From Verrucomicrobiota bacterium (GTDB lineage Bacteria; Verrucomicrobiota; Verrucomicrobiia; Chthoniobacterales; Chthoniobacteraceae), in contig QQND01000015.1 in the NCBI GenBank assembly GCA_003402745.1, positions 1 to 47,888 of the forward strand: a stretch of DNA of 47,888 bases, read 5' to 3'. This document shows positions 32,118 to 39,870 of this stretch, piece after piece (the first letter of the stretch is position 1; every line of letters begins with the position of its first letter). The translations under genes and the position numbers were made by a program. The notes below the pieces were generated by a model. It was given only the letters and a program-made list of their open reading frames with translations. It made no database searches and had not been told where the DNA came from.

Positions 32118-32533
32118 TTTCAACAGGGGAATTGCGGCTGGCTCGCAGGGGGTCACTCGCGCGGGATGATAAAGTAAACTAGTGGAAACATCCAAGCGGC
32201 TAAGCATTGAAAGCATCAAAAACAACGGAAATACAAGAGCCCGCTTTTTCTAAGGTTTTCAAAAAACAAACTTGCGTTCCAAGCTCAGTGAATGTCTTGG
32301 GGTTAGATTGTGCTCAGGGAGGTGAGACCATTTTAAAAAGCCGAGTGCCGAGCGGAGGTAATTCGCTCGCATTAAAAATTTCTCAAGCGGCTCCCTGGCA
32401 AGCGTCGCCATCGTCCGACCGGGGAGCGAACCCATTTTCGCGTTTTTTTGGACTGCAGACCGCCTCAAGTACCTGTTAAAAAACGAAGCTGCATAGCATC
32501 GCCCAAAAAAAGACGGGGAGCATTTTTAAATCC
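32118..32533. other. 416-base divergent intergenic region
   Basis: It separates the RCC1 gene from the guanylyltransferase gene and must carry both promoters. It is more AT-rich than its neighbours, especially 32220-32280 and 32470-32530. A perfect dyad CGAGCG (32349-32354) / CGCTCG (32364-32369) followed by an A/T-rich run could be a hairpin. No gene or recognised riboswitch was found. Confidence 0.4.
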
Positions 32534-33622
32534 ATGATATCGACAAAATCCGTTCCGTCCGCCCCGTCCGTGTACGCCGTCGTTCTTGCCGGGGGGCATG
32601 GCGAGAGGTTCTGGCCTCTTAGTCGTCGAGCCAAGCCCAAGCATCATCTCGCTTTGTTTTCCGAACGGACCCTTCTCTCGGCAACCATAGACCGTTTGGA
32701 TGGATTTATTGCTCCGGAACGGATTCTTGTGCTTACGGGCGTCGACCAGGCTGATGCTGTCCGTGCATTGCTTCCCGAGCTCCCGGAGGAAAATTTCATC
32801 GTCGAACCCCTGAGGCGCGACACTGCTGCTGCGATGGCGCTCGCGGCTGGTTCGATCGCCCGCCGCGATCCCGGCGCGACGGTCATTGTCCTTCCTGCGG
32901 ATCATCATATTCCGAGTGTATTGGACTTTCAGAATACGCTTCGGTCAGCTGTGCGCGCTGCCGAGTCGAATGCGGCTATTGTGACCGTGGCAATCACACC
33001 GGAATGGGCCTGCCCTGGATTTGGGTATCTAGAATTGGGGAGGGGGTTTGAGCAGGATGGAAACACTGTGCGTCCGGTGCTGCGGTTTCACGAGAAGCCC
33101 TCCGCTCAGACGGCGGAAATCTACCTTGAGCAGGGGAATTTCAGTTGGAACGCGGGGATGTTTGTTTGGTCGGTAAGCGTGCTGAAGGAGGCCCTCCGCA
33201 GCACGGCGCCGGAGTTGTTTGAGTTTTGCATTGGCTTGCAGGAGAGCGAGGACACTCGGCTTTTTCTGAATGAAAACTTCGCCGCGGTGCCGAGAGTGTC
33301 TTTTGATTATGCAGTCATGGAAAAGCTGTCTGGCACCCTTGCCGTCGAGGCGGCTTTTGCCTGGGATGACTTGGGGGGCTGGGCCGCTGCCGGCAAGTAC
33401 TTCCCTTCCGACGCGCACGGCAACTCGGGCAATGTTCCTCTTGTGAGCGTGGACGCCCGGGACAACATCGTTTTTTCTACGGACACCGACCAGCATATCG
33501 CTCTTTTGGGGGTGGAGGGATTGATTGTTGTGAATACTGGAGACGCCCTGCTTGTTTGCCGGCGCGACCAGGCTGAGCGTTTGAAAGAGTTGGTTGCGGG
33601 ACTGCCTTCGCATCTTCAGTAA
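32534..33622 (+). CDS. Mannose-1-phosphate guanylyltransferase
   Basis: A 362-residue nucleotidyltransferase forming GDP-mannose from mannose-1-phosphate and GTP in the cytoplasm, for glycan and exopolysaccharide synthesis. The GTP-binding signature VLAGGHGERFWPLSRRAKPK starts at residue 17. Further landmarks are FIVEPLRRDTAAAMALAA, VIVLPADHHI, CPGFGYLELG, FHEKP, FSWNAGMFVW, SFDYAVMEK, WDDLGGWAA and the C-terminal IALLGVEGLIVVNTGDALLVC. The length is that of the single-domain enzyme without the isomerase domain of bifunctional ManC/AlgA. A purine-rich GGGGAG lies about 12 bases before the ATG. Confidence 0.95.
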   Translation: MISTKSVPSAPSVYAVVLAGGHGERFWPLSRRAKPKHHLALFSERTLLSATIDRLDGFIAPERILVLTGVDQADAVRALLPELPEENFIVEPLRRDTAAAMALAAGSIARRDPGATVIVLPADHHIPSVLDFQNTLRSAVRAAESNAAIVTVAITPEWACPGFGYLELGRGFEQDGNTVRPVLRFHEKPSAQTAEIYLEQGNFSWNAGMFVWSVSVLKEALRSTAPELFEFCIGLQESEDTRLFLNENFAAVPRVSFDYAVMEKLSGTLAVEAAFAWDDLGGWAAAGKYFPSDAHGNSGNVPLVSVDARDNIVFSTDTDQHIALLGVEGLIVVNTGDALLVCRRDQAERLKELVAGLPSHLQ

Positions 33623-33850
33623 AGAGCGGGAGGAAATACACGTCGCTCAAGAGAGAAACGGTTGGCGTTTTGCAAAACAAAGGCTAACAAATGAACGGGC
33701 GTCGGGTTAGTACACTACGACGTCGCTAAATGGGGTGATGTTTACTGCGGGCGTTTTAACACCCGTCCCAGTGGCTTCCCCTTTTTGGTTTCCATGAAAA
33801 GTAGGTCAGAAGTATCACCTTCAACTCACCCTTCCACAAAACAACTCCCC

Positions 33851-34234
33851 ATGAAGAAGTTCCTTACCACTCTGTTTGCGCTTTCCATCGCCCCGATTGC
33901 GATGTTCGCCGCTGAATTCCCCGACATCAGCATTGCTGAATTAAAAAAAGCCATCGCCGACAAAAAAGCGGTGGTTATTGATGTGAATGGTTCTGAGTCG
34001 TTCAAGAACGGCCACATTCCCTCCGCCGTGAATTTTGCGGAGGTGCAGGCCAATCTCGCGACTGCCCTTCCCAAGGACAAGGACGCCTTGGTTGTTGCTT
34101 ATTGCGGCGGACCCTCCTGCAACGCCTACACTCGTGCGGCAAATGCAGCTGCAAAGCTGGGCTACACCAACGTCAAACACCTTTCCGCTGGAATTAGCGG
34201 ATGGCTTCAGGCCAAGGAATTGACCGAGAAGTAG
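33851..34234 (+). CDS. Periplasmic single-domain rhodanese
   Basis: From the ATG at 33851 the product has 127 residues with a Sec signal (KKFLTTLFALSIAPIAMFAA). The rhodanese fold shows AVVIDVNGSESFKNGHIPSA, and the active-site loop starts with C85 in AYCGGPSC, where the persulfide would form. A second cysteine (C90) sits in the same loop. Rhodanese-family proteins carry or transfer sulfane sulfur; partners are unknown. An upstream in-frame extension is open but would bury the signal. It has its own terminator and is followed by a cytochrome gene. Confidence 0.87.
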   Translation: MKKFLTTLFALSIAPIAMFAAEFPDISIAELKKAIADKKAVVIDVNGSESFKNGHIPSAVNFAEVQANLATALPKDKDALVVAYCGGPSCNAYTRAANAAAKLGYTNVKHLSAGISGWLQAKELTEK

Positions 34235-34255
34235 GCGCTCGCTTTTTATCGTTTT

Positions 34256-34293
34256 CGGGCTGCTCGGGTAGACTACCGGGGCAGCCCGTTTTC
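34256..34293 (+). terminator. Intrinsic terminator after the rhodanese gene
   Basis: CGGGCTGC (34256-34263) pairs with GCAGCCCG (34281-34288), with a further imperfect inner stem (TCGG / CCGG), followed by TTTTCG. It lies 21 bases after the stop. Confidence 0.75.
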
Positions 34294-34316
34294 GTATACG
34301 ACCACGGCAGCCGCTC

Positions 34317-35546
34317 ATGAAGCGCTTTGTTTTTTTATTCGCAGGAATCGTGTTCCCACTCACGGGGTTGGGCGAAATTCCAGTGCACCGTTTTGCTGAA
34401 GCGCCGCATTACTACTGGACCCAACAGCCTTCCGACGCTTTTGCCCAATGGCTGGCCAAGACGAGATCCGGACCAGCGCCTGTTGGAGCGCAGGATGAAA
34501 AGACGCAACTGACGAGCCTGTTAAAGTCTCTTGGTATTCCGGAGAGTTCACAACTGCTCGTGTACTCGGCAACAAGTTTCCAAAGCGGGCTGATTCTTCC
34601 GTCAAATCCGCGCGCGATTTATTTCAACGAGGAGAGTTACGTGGGATTCGTGCCCCGAGGGCGGTTGGAGGTTTCCTCGGTCGATCCGGTTTTGGGGCCT
34701 GTTTTTTATTTGGTCCGTCCCGGCGCCGATGGACGTATGGAGGCGACACGCTCTGAGCGCTGTATGAATTGCCATGCTGGCCGTGCCAGTTCGGGTGTGC
34801 CGGGATTTGTGGCGGAATCGGTGATTGCGACTGCGTCCTCGGGGGCCAGCCTGGACGGCTTTCGGCGGGAACTGACAGGGCACACGATTCCGCTGAGCGA
34901 GCGGTTTGGAGGGTGGCATGTCACGGGCGCGCATGCGGCGGGGAAGCATCTTGGAAATCTTTTAGGGGCGGGGATTGACGGGGGTTACAACCGCATTCCG
35001 AATCCACCGGGGAGCCGCTTTGATTGGAATTTTTATCCTGTAAAAACGAGCGACCTTTTCGCCCACTTGTTGTTGGAGCACCAAATCGGCTTCCATAACC
35101 TCGTGACTCTCGGGCTGTACCGCACGCGCGACGCACTCGCAGCCGGGGGCGGTTCTGTGCGGAGCGAGGACCGGCCCGTTTTGGACGAGATTGCGTGGAG
35201 TGTGGTACGGTACCTTCTTTTTGCGAAGGAAGCGGCGTTGCCTGAGGGCGGAGTGGAGCCAGATACGGCTTTGAAGCAGGCGTTTCTGTCCAGGCGCCGG
35301 GCGGGGCCTTCCGGGCTGGCGCTTCGAGATTTGGAGCTTGGAACACGCATGTTCAAGCACCGCTGTAGCTACATGATCTACACGCGCGGTTTCTCTTCGC
35401 TGCCTCTTGAGATGAAGCGCCGTGTACTCCAGGGGCTTTCTCTGGCGCTTCGGGAAGAGGGAGCGCCTCCTGAGTTCTCGTATTTGCCAGCCGCTGAGAA
35501 ACGGGAGATTCGCATGATTTTGAGGGAAACGGGAATTTTTCCGTGA
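34317..35546 (+). CDS. Exported monoheme cytochrome-like protein of unknown role
   Basis: A 409-residue protein with a Sec signal at 1-19 (KRFVFLFAGIVFPLTGLGE). One canonical heme c motif is present, C149MNCH153, in SERCMNCHAGRASSGVPGF. The rest shows no named domain that I recognise; conserved-looking stretches are PRAIYFNEESYVGFVPRGR, NRIPNPPGSRFDWNFYPVKT and MIYTRGFSSLPLEMKRRVLQ. It probably works in the periplasm in electron transfer or as a heme-containing enzyme. It starts 82 bases after the periplasmic rhodanese gene but behind that gene's terminator, so co-transcription is doubtful. Confidence 0.8.
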   Translation: MKRFVFLFAGIVFPLTGLGEIPVHRFAEAPHYYWTQQPSDAFAQWLAKTRSGPAPVGAQDEKTQLTSLLKSLGIPESSQLLVYSATSFQSGLILPSNPRAIYFNEESYVGFVPRGRLEVSSVDPVLGPVFYLVRPGADGRMEATRSERCMNCHAGRASSGVPGFVAESVIATASSGASLDGFRRELTGHTIPLSERFGGWHVTGAHAAGKHLGNLLGAGIDGGYNRIPNPPGSRFDWNFYPVKTSDLFAHLLLEHQIGFHNLVTLGLYRTRDALAAGGGSVRSEDRPVLDEIAWSVVRYLLFAKEAALPEGGVEPDTALKQAFLSRRRAGPSGLALRDLELGTRMFKHRCSYMIYTRGFSSLPLEMKRRVLQGLSLALREEGAPPEFSYLPAAEKREIRMILRETGIFP

Positions 35547-35597
35547 TTGTGCGAGAGGTTAGTTTGACGCAGGCGCAGCATCGGGTTTGCTAAGGGA

Positions 35598-36335
35598 ATG
35601 GAATCCAGCATCCCTGAAAACGAATCTGCATCATCAGCCGCCGCTTTGCCTTGCCATCTTTCGCCCGTAGCAGCGCGTGTTCTGGGGTGTTTGCTTGAAA
35701 AGGAGTTCGCAACGCCCGATCTTTACCCGTTGAGTTTGAACGCGCTAACCAATGCGTGTAACCAGCGTAACAATCGCGAACCCGTCATGGCGTTGAGTGA
35801 TTCGGATATCGTGTCTGCTGTCGACGAACTTCGTGCGCAGCGCCTTGCTGTGCTGTTTTCCGGGGCTGAATCGCGGGTTCCAAAATACAAACACAAGCTG
35901 GAACAGGTTTTCAATGTGGAGCCTGCGGTGCGCGCGATCTTGTGCGAGTTGCTGGTACGCGGGCCGCAAACCTCTGCGGGCCTCAGAGGCAATGCACAAC
36001 GGCTCCACCGCATGCCAGAGGGGGCAGAGTTTGAAGCACTCGTTGAGGCGCTGGTGCGGCATCCCGCAGGAGAGCTTGTGCGCAAGCTGCCACGCCAACC
36101 GGGACAAAAAGAGGCGCGCTGGGCGCAACTTCTTACGGGAAAGCCCTCGGTGCAGGTGGAGCCCGAGGTTCCATACCGTCCCGTTACGCCTGCTCCAGTA
36201 CAAGATCTGGAGCGGCGTGTTGCTGAGTTGGAGGGGATGGTTCAGCTGCTTCTTTCTGAAGTGGAGTCGCTGCGGAAGGGCGTGGAAGGCGGCGCTACGG
36301 CAGGTGCCGCAGAAAATCCTGTGGCGTTTGAATAG
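35598..36335 (+). CDS. YceH family protein (DUF480)
   Basis: A 245-residue protein of the YceH/DUF480 family, a winged-helix-containing cytosolic protein of unknown function. The family pattern is clear: LSPVAARVLGCLLEKEFATP, YPLSLNALTNACNQRNNREP, VPKYKHKLEQVFNVEPAVRA and LLVRGPQTSAGLRGNAQRL. After about residue 185 a short linker leads to a predicted coiled coil (QDLERRVAELEGMVQLLLSE) that may mediate oligomerisation. AAGGGA precedes the ATG closely. It converges with the MIP channel gene, with 72 bases between. Confidence 0.93.
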   Translation: MESSIPENESASSAAALPCHLSPVAARVLGCLLEKEFATPDLYPLSLNALTNACNQRNNREPVMALSDSDIVSAVDELRAQRLAVLFSGAESRVPKYKHKLEQVFNVEPAVRAILCELLVRGPQTSAGLRGNAQRLHRMPEGAEFEALVEALVRHPAGELVRKLPRQPGQKEARWAQLLTGKPSVQVEPEVPYRPVTPAPVQDLERRVAELEGMVQLLLSEVESLRKGVEGGATAGAAENPVAFE

Positions 36336-36407
36336 ACGGCCGAGCGCGCATTCGACGTGTTTGCCGACTCGTTCGCCTCCAACAGCAGCGCGTGGAAGGG
36401 GCTGCTG

Positions 36408-37076
36408 CTAGGTATCGGTGGGCTTGGCGCCGATGGAGCCCAAGGCGCGGTGTGCGAGCACTCCGAGCGCTGCGCCTACGCATTCCGCGACGACAAAGCC
36501 GGGAACGCAAGGTGGCGCGATGCCAGCGAAACTGTCGGAGAACATGCGGCCAAATGCGGCTGCGGGGTTTGCAAAGGAGGTCGAGGCGGTGAACCAGTAG
36601 CCGGAGCCGATGTAGGCAGCGACAAGCGAGGCAGCTTTGCCGGCGGGGGCCCTGAGGATGACGAATATCAGGCCCGCGGTGGCCACGGCCTCGGCAATCC
36701 ACTGGCCCGTGCCAGACCTAATCTTCGTGGACCATTGCAGGATCTCCATGTCGAACATCGCGTGGGAGAGCCAGGCTCCGCACATTGCCCCGGTGAGTTG
36801 CGCTGCCACATAGGGTGCTAGCAATTTCCACGCGAGATCTCCTCGAAAGGCCATCACGGCGGAAACCACGGGATTAAAATGTGCGCCGCTCACTGGTCCC
36901 AAGGTTGTGATCAGCACGGAAAGGCCCCAAACGGTGGCAAGCGTGTTGGCGAGGAGAGCCACCGCAGTGTTTCCGTTGGCGAGTTTTTCAGCCATGATAC
37001 CCGAGGCGATAACGACGGTGAGCAACATTGCGGTACCCATCCATTCGCCGAGGATTTTGCGCAGGGAGTTTTGCAT
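36408..37076 (-). CDS. MIP family channel (aquaporin/glycerol-facilitator type)
   Basis: A 222-residue membrane protein with the duplicated half-helix motifs of the MIP family. The first is NPV rather than NPA (SGAHFNPVVSAVMAF), the second is normal NPA (TSFANPAAAFGRMF). Six hydrophobic segments are visible, starting with WMGTAMLLTVVIASGIMAE. It passes water or small neutral solutes across the inner membrane; which solute is not clear. Closely similar short bacterial MIPs include arsenic-linked channels, but no ars genes are near. Its start is 33 bases from the stop of the sugar isomerase-like gene on the same strand. Confidence 0.9.
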   Translation of the reverse strand: MQNSLRKILGEWMGTAMLLTVVIASGIMAEKLANGNTAVALLANTLATVWGLSVLITTLGPVSGAHFNPVVSAVMAFRGDLAWKLLAPYVAAQLTGAMCGAWLSHAMFDMEILQWSTKIRSGTGQWIAEAVATAGLIFVILRAPAGKAASLVAAYIGSGYWFTASTSFANPAAAFGRMFSDSFAGIAPPCVPGFVVAECVGAALGVLAHRALGSIGAKPTDT

Positions 37077-37109
37077 CGCGGGCTGCTGTTTTTTAAAGAG
37101 ACCGGCCGT

Positions 37110-38222
37110 TTACGCCGCGGGTTTTGGGTCCCGGCGCCCAAGCCCGAGCACCTTGCGGCAGTAGGTGATGCTTCGTTCGACTTCGGACTTTTGGAAGGCT
37201 TTTTCAGCTTCTTTTTTGTCCATGCCAGCGGGGGTCTTGAAGGGTTCGATGGCATGGCCCTTCGTTGCGAGCGCATCAAACTTTGCGAGCACTTCTGGAC
37301 GCTTGTCGTAGTGCTGCCAGAAGGCTTCCGTCTTGTAGGGAAACGGCTTGGAGAAGCCAGAAATGGTCTCAATTTGAAAGGGGACGTTTGGGCAGAGTAA
37401 GCGCCAGCGGTCCATATAAGCGTTCCAATCAAGCAGACCGTCGCCGATGGCGGTCCACTGGATTGAGGCGCCTTCAGGGGTGCTCCAGATCATGTCGTCG
37501 CGCAGGCTGGAGCAGATGGTGTAGGGGCCGAGACGCTCGAGGAGATCGGTGGGATCTTCGAGCGTCCAGGCCGCGTTTCCCGAATCAATATTGACCCCGA
37601 CGAAGTCTGGACCGGCCTCTTCGATGAGACGGACAAGCTCCCAAGAGTGCATGTCGCCTGCGTGGTTTTCCACGGCGATTTTGATGCCCGCCTCGAGAGC
37701 GATACCCCGGCAGGCCTTCAGTACTTTGACCGTATCATCGATTCGGGCGTTGATTCCACCGGGAGTTTTGCGGTCGTCCATGCTGCCGAGGATCACACGG
37801 AATACAGGTGATCCCAAAGCTTTGGAAACGCGAATCCCAGTCTTCAGGTGTTCCTCTGCGGTGCCCCAGTTGGGTTTGAAGCGCACAGAGGTCGGGCAAA
37901 TGCTCCAGGAACCGATGTAAAGAGCGAGTCGAGCGGCGTCTGCCTGAGCCTTGATGTCGCGTAGTGCGGTTTCCTCGAGCGAGGGTAGGCAGTCGATGTC
38001 TGAGAGGAAGAGGGTGTCGAGCTGAAGTTTGGCGGCGTACTCAATGAGCTGAGGGGCTTTCCAGCCAAAGGCGCGGACGGCGAAGTTGTCGATGCCCAGT
38101 GCGATGGGGCGCATGGAAGGAGCGGTTGCGGGGGGCGGCGCGGCGAATCCGGCGCGCGGGAGAAGAGTGGTTGCCATCCCAGAAGTGAGGGCGGACAGGA
38201 AGTGGCGTCGTGAGAATGGCAT
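37110..38222 (-). CDS. TAT-exported sugar phosphate isomerase/epimerase-like protein
   Basis: A 370-residue TIM-barrel protein of the xylose-isomerase-like (AP endonuclease 2) superfamily. Residues 1-28 are a twin-arginine signal (FSRRHFLSALTSGMATTLLP). Catalytic-type residues occur in IKIAVENHAGDMHSWE and FVGVNIDSGNAAW, and MIWSTPEGASIQW further on, matching metal-binding Glu, Asp and His positions of the family. It probably rearranges or dehydrates a sugar or polyol outside the cytoplasm; the substrate is unknown. No Shine-Dalgarno site is obvious. It lies 145 bases past the nuoN stop and could be a separate transcript. Confidence 0.88.
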   Translation of the reverse strand: MPFSRRHFLSALTSGMATTLLPRAGFAAPPPATAPSMRPIALGIDNFAVRAFGWKAPQLIEYAAKLQLDTLFLSDIDCLPSLEETALRDIKAQADAARLALYIGSWSICPTSVRFKPNWGTAEEHLKTGIRVSKALGSPVFRVILGSMDDRKTPGGINARIDDTVKVLKACRGIALEAGIKIAVENHAGDMHSWELVRLIEEAGPDFVGVNIDSGNAAWTLEDPTDLLERLGPYTICSSLRDDMIWSTPEGASIQWTAIGDGLLDWNAYMDRWRLLCPNVPFQIETISGFSKPFPYKTEAFWQHYDKRPEVLAKFDALATKGHAIEPFKTPAGMDKKEAEKAFQKSEVERSITYCRKVLGLGRRDPKPAA

Positions 38223-38367
38223 AACGGGAGGAGTGGGGAGAGTGTTGTCTTAGCGAGAGGCTCACGGCTGGGGCGCCCATTGAGACTCTGAAATGTAACG
38301 CTCGAACCCGTTGTGTCTGACGAAATGGAGTTCGCAGTTCCGGCTCGAATCCGAGCTATCCCAGCTA

Positions 38368-39864
38368 TCAGTGTGCAGTGGCGGCCAGTGGAGCTGGGGA
38401 AGATTGGAGGGCTGCCAGTACGGGTTTTGGATTCACTCCGAAGACGAAAATTCCAGTCACCAAGAGGGCGATGACGAATTTGGAGAGGCCTGAGACGTGG
38501 ATGGGAGAGGAGTCAGTGGGCTCTGCCCAATACATCGCAGCGACCACACGCAAATAGAAGTAGAAGCCCGCACCAACGGTGACAGTGCCGAGTGCGAGGA
38601 GCGTCCACTGATGGGCGTTCACCGCCTGAGCGAACACAAGGAACTTCCCGTAGAAGCCTGCAGTGAGGGGCACGCCAGCGAGGGAGGACATTGCCACTAG
38701 GAGGCCGAAGGCGAGGAAGGGGGAGCGTCTGGAGAGGCCGTTGAAGTGTTGGATTTCTTCGCCCTTGGTGTGCTGGGAGGCGATGGTAAGAATCAGGAAA
38801 CTCAAGAGCGTCATCAGAAGATACGCGAATAAATAAAAGCCTACGGTGGAGCCCACGCTGCCCAGCGCGGAAGGTGCCACTCCGACGCATGCGATCGCCA
38901 TGAGTAGGTAGCCTGCATGGCCAACGCTTGAGTAGGCCAGAAGTCGCTTGAGGTTGTTTTGGGGAAGGGCGGCAAGGTTGCCAAATATGAGCGTGGCCCC
39001 AGCAAGAACGGTGAGGACCAGAAGGATTTTACTTGAGAGGGCGGCAACACCGAGGAAAGGCTCAAGCACGCGCAGCAGCAGCAAGAATCCGGCGGCTTTG
39101 GAACCTACGGAAAGGAAAGCAGTCACCGGTGTGGGTGCTCCCTGGTAGACATCGGGAACCCAACTTTGGAAGGGAACGGCGGCTACTTTGAACCCGAGGC
39201 CGACGAGGACGAGAACAAGGGCGAAAAGAATGGCGGTGTCGGAGCCTTGAAGTGCGGCGAGTTTGAGTGCGATTTTCGCGAAATGGGTTTCGCCTGTGAG
39301 ACCAAAAATCCAAGTGATGCCATAGACAAAGAAGCCGGTGCTGAGCGCGCCGAGGATCAGGTACTTGACGCCAGCCTCGAGCGATGTGTGACTGCCCCGC
39401 ATGTAGGCAACTAGGACGTAGAAGGAGATCGTGACCAACTCCAGGGCGGCGAATGCCATGACGAGATCCATGGCGGAGGCCAGAAGCATGAGCCCGGTGC
39501 AGGTGAAGAGCGGCAGGATGAAAAACTCTCCCGTGCCCGCACCGGTGCGAGCGGAGGGGATGTTTTTAGCGAGGACGGCCTCGTATTCGAGGGCCATGAC
39601 GAGGACGATGATGGTGGTGAGGAGCGCGATGCGCTTGAACACCATCGATACCGTGTCAGCGCTGTAGAAATTCCAAAAGCTTCCGGGTTCAGGATGGGCG
39701 GGAGCGGATTCGACAAAAAAACTGAATGCGAATACCCAGCCGAGGCAAAAGATCGCGATTTTGGCGAGCGAGCGTTTGCTGGTGCTGTTGGAGAAGGATT
39801 CAGCGAGCAGGAGGATGAACCCGAGGGCGAGAACCAGAATTTCGAGGGTGATGGGCGCAAACAT
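38368..39864 (-). CDS. nuoN: NADH:quinone oxidoreductase subunit N
   Basis: From the ATG at 39864 the product has 498 residues; a TTG two codons upstream is in frame but less likely. It is one of the three antiporter-like proton-pumping subunits of complex I in the inner membrane. Visible markers are about 14 hydrophobic helices, the conserved WVPDVYQGAPTPVTAFLSV and KRLLAYSSVGHAGYLLM, and KFLVFAQAV near the end. The upstream nuoM stop ends six bases before this start. It is the last nuo gene here; no clear terminator follows, only a weak hairpin at 38343-38356 without a T-run. Confidence 0.97.
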   Translation of the reverse strand: MFAPITLEILVLALGFILLLAESFSNSTSKRSLAKIAIFCLGWVFAFSFFVESAPAHPEPGSFWNFYSADTVSMVFKRIALLTTIIVLVMALEYEAVLAKNIPSARTGAGTGEFFILPLFTCTGLMLLASAMDLVMAFAALELVTISFYVLVAYMRGSHTSLEAGVKYLILGALSTGFFVYGITWIFGLTGETHFAKIALKLAALQGSDTAILFALVLVLVGLGFKVAAVPFQSWVPDVYQGAPTPVTAFLSVGSKAAGFLLLLRVLEPFLGVAALSSKILLVLTVLAGATLIFGNLAALPQNNLKRLLAYSSVGHAGYLLMAIACVGVAPSALGSVGSTVGFYLFAYLLMTLLSFLILTIASQHTKGEEIQHFNGLSRRSPFLAFGLLVAMSSLAGVPLTAGFYGKFLVFAQAVNAHQWTLLALGTVTVGAGFYFYLRVVAAMYWAEPTDSSPIHVSGLSKFVIALLVTGIFVFGVNPKPVLAALQSSPAPLAATAH

Positions 39865-39870
39865 GGTCAA

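Noticed and set aside
33667..33678. GTTTTGCAAAAC palindrome downstream of the guanylyltransferase gene
   Set aside because: Twelve bases in AT-rich DNA can arise by chance, and it is not placed at a promoter that I can identify.
36383..36407. CAGCAGC / GCTGCTG inverted repeat between convergent yceH and MIP genes, considered a terminator
   Set aside because: No T-run on either side and the arm abuts the MIP stop codon; too weak to call.
38290..38370. tRNA-like pieces: a GCTCG-AATC-CGAGC hairpin and, on the minus strand, a D-arm-like TAGCTC...GAGC and a GGGTTCGAG string
   Set aside because: No matching acceptor stem, anticodon arm or proper T-stem could be paired; the similarity looks accidental or at most a remnant.
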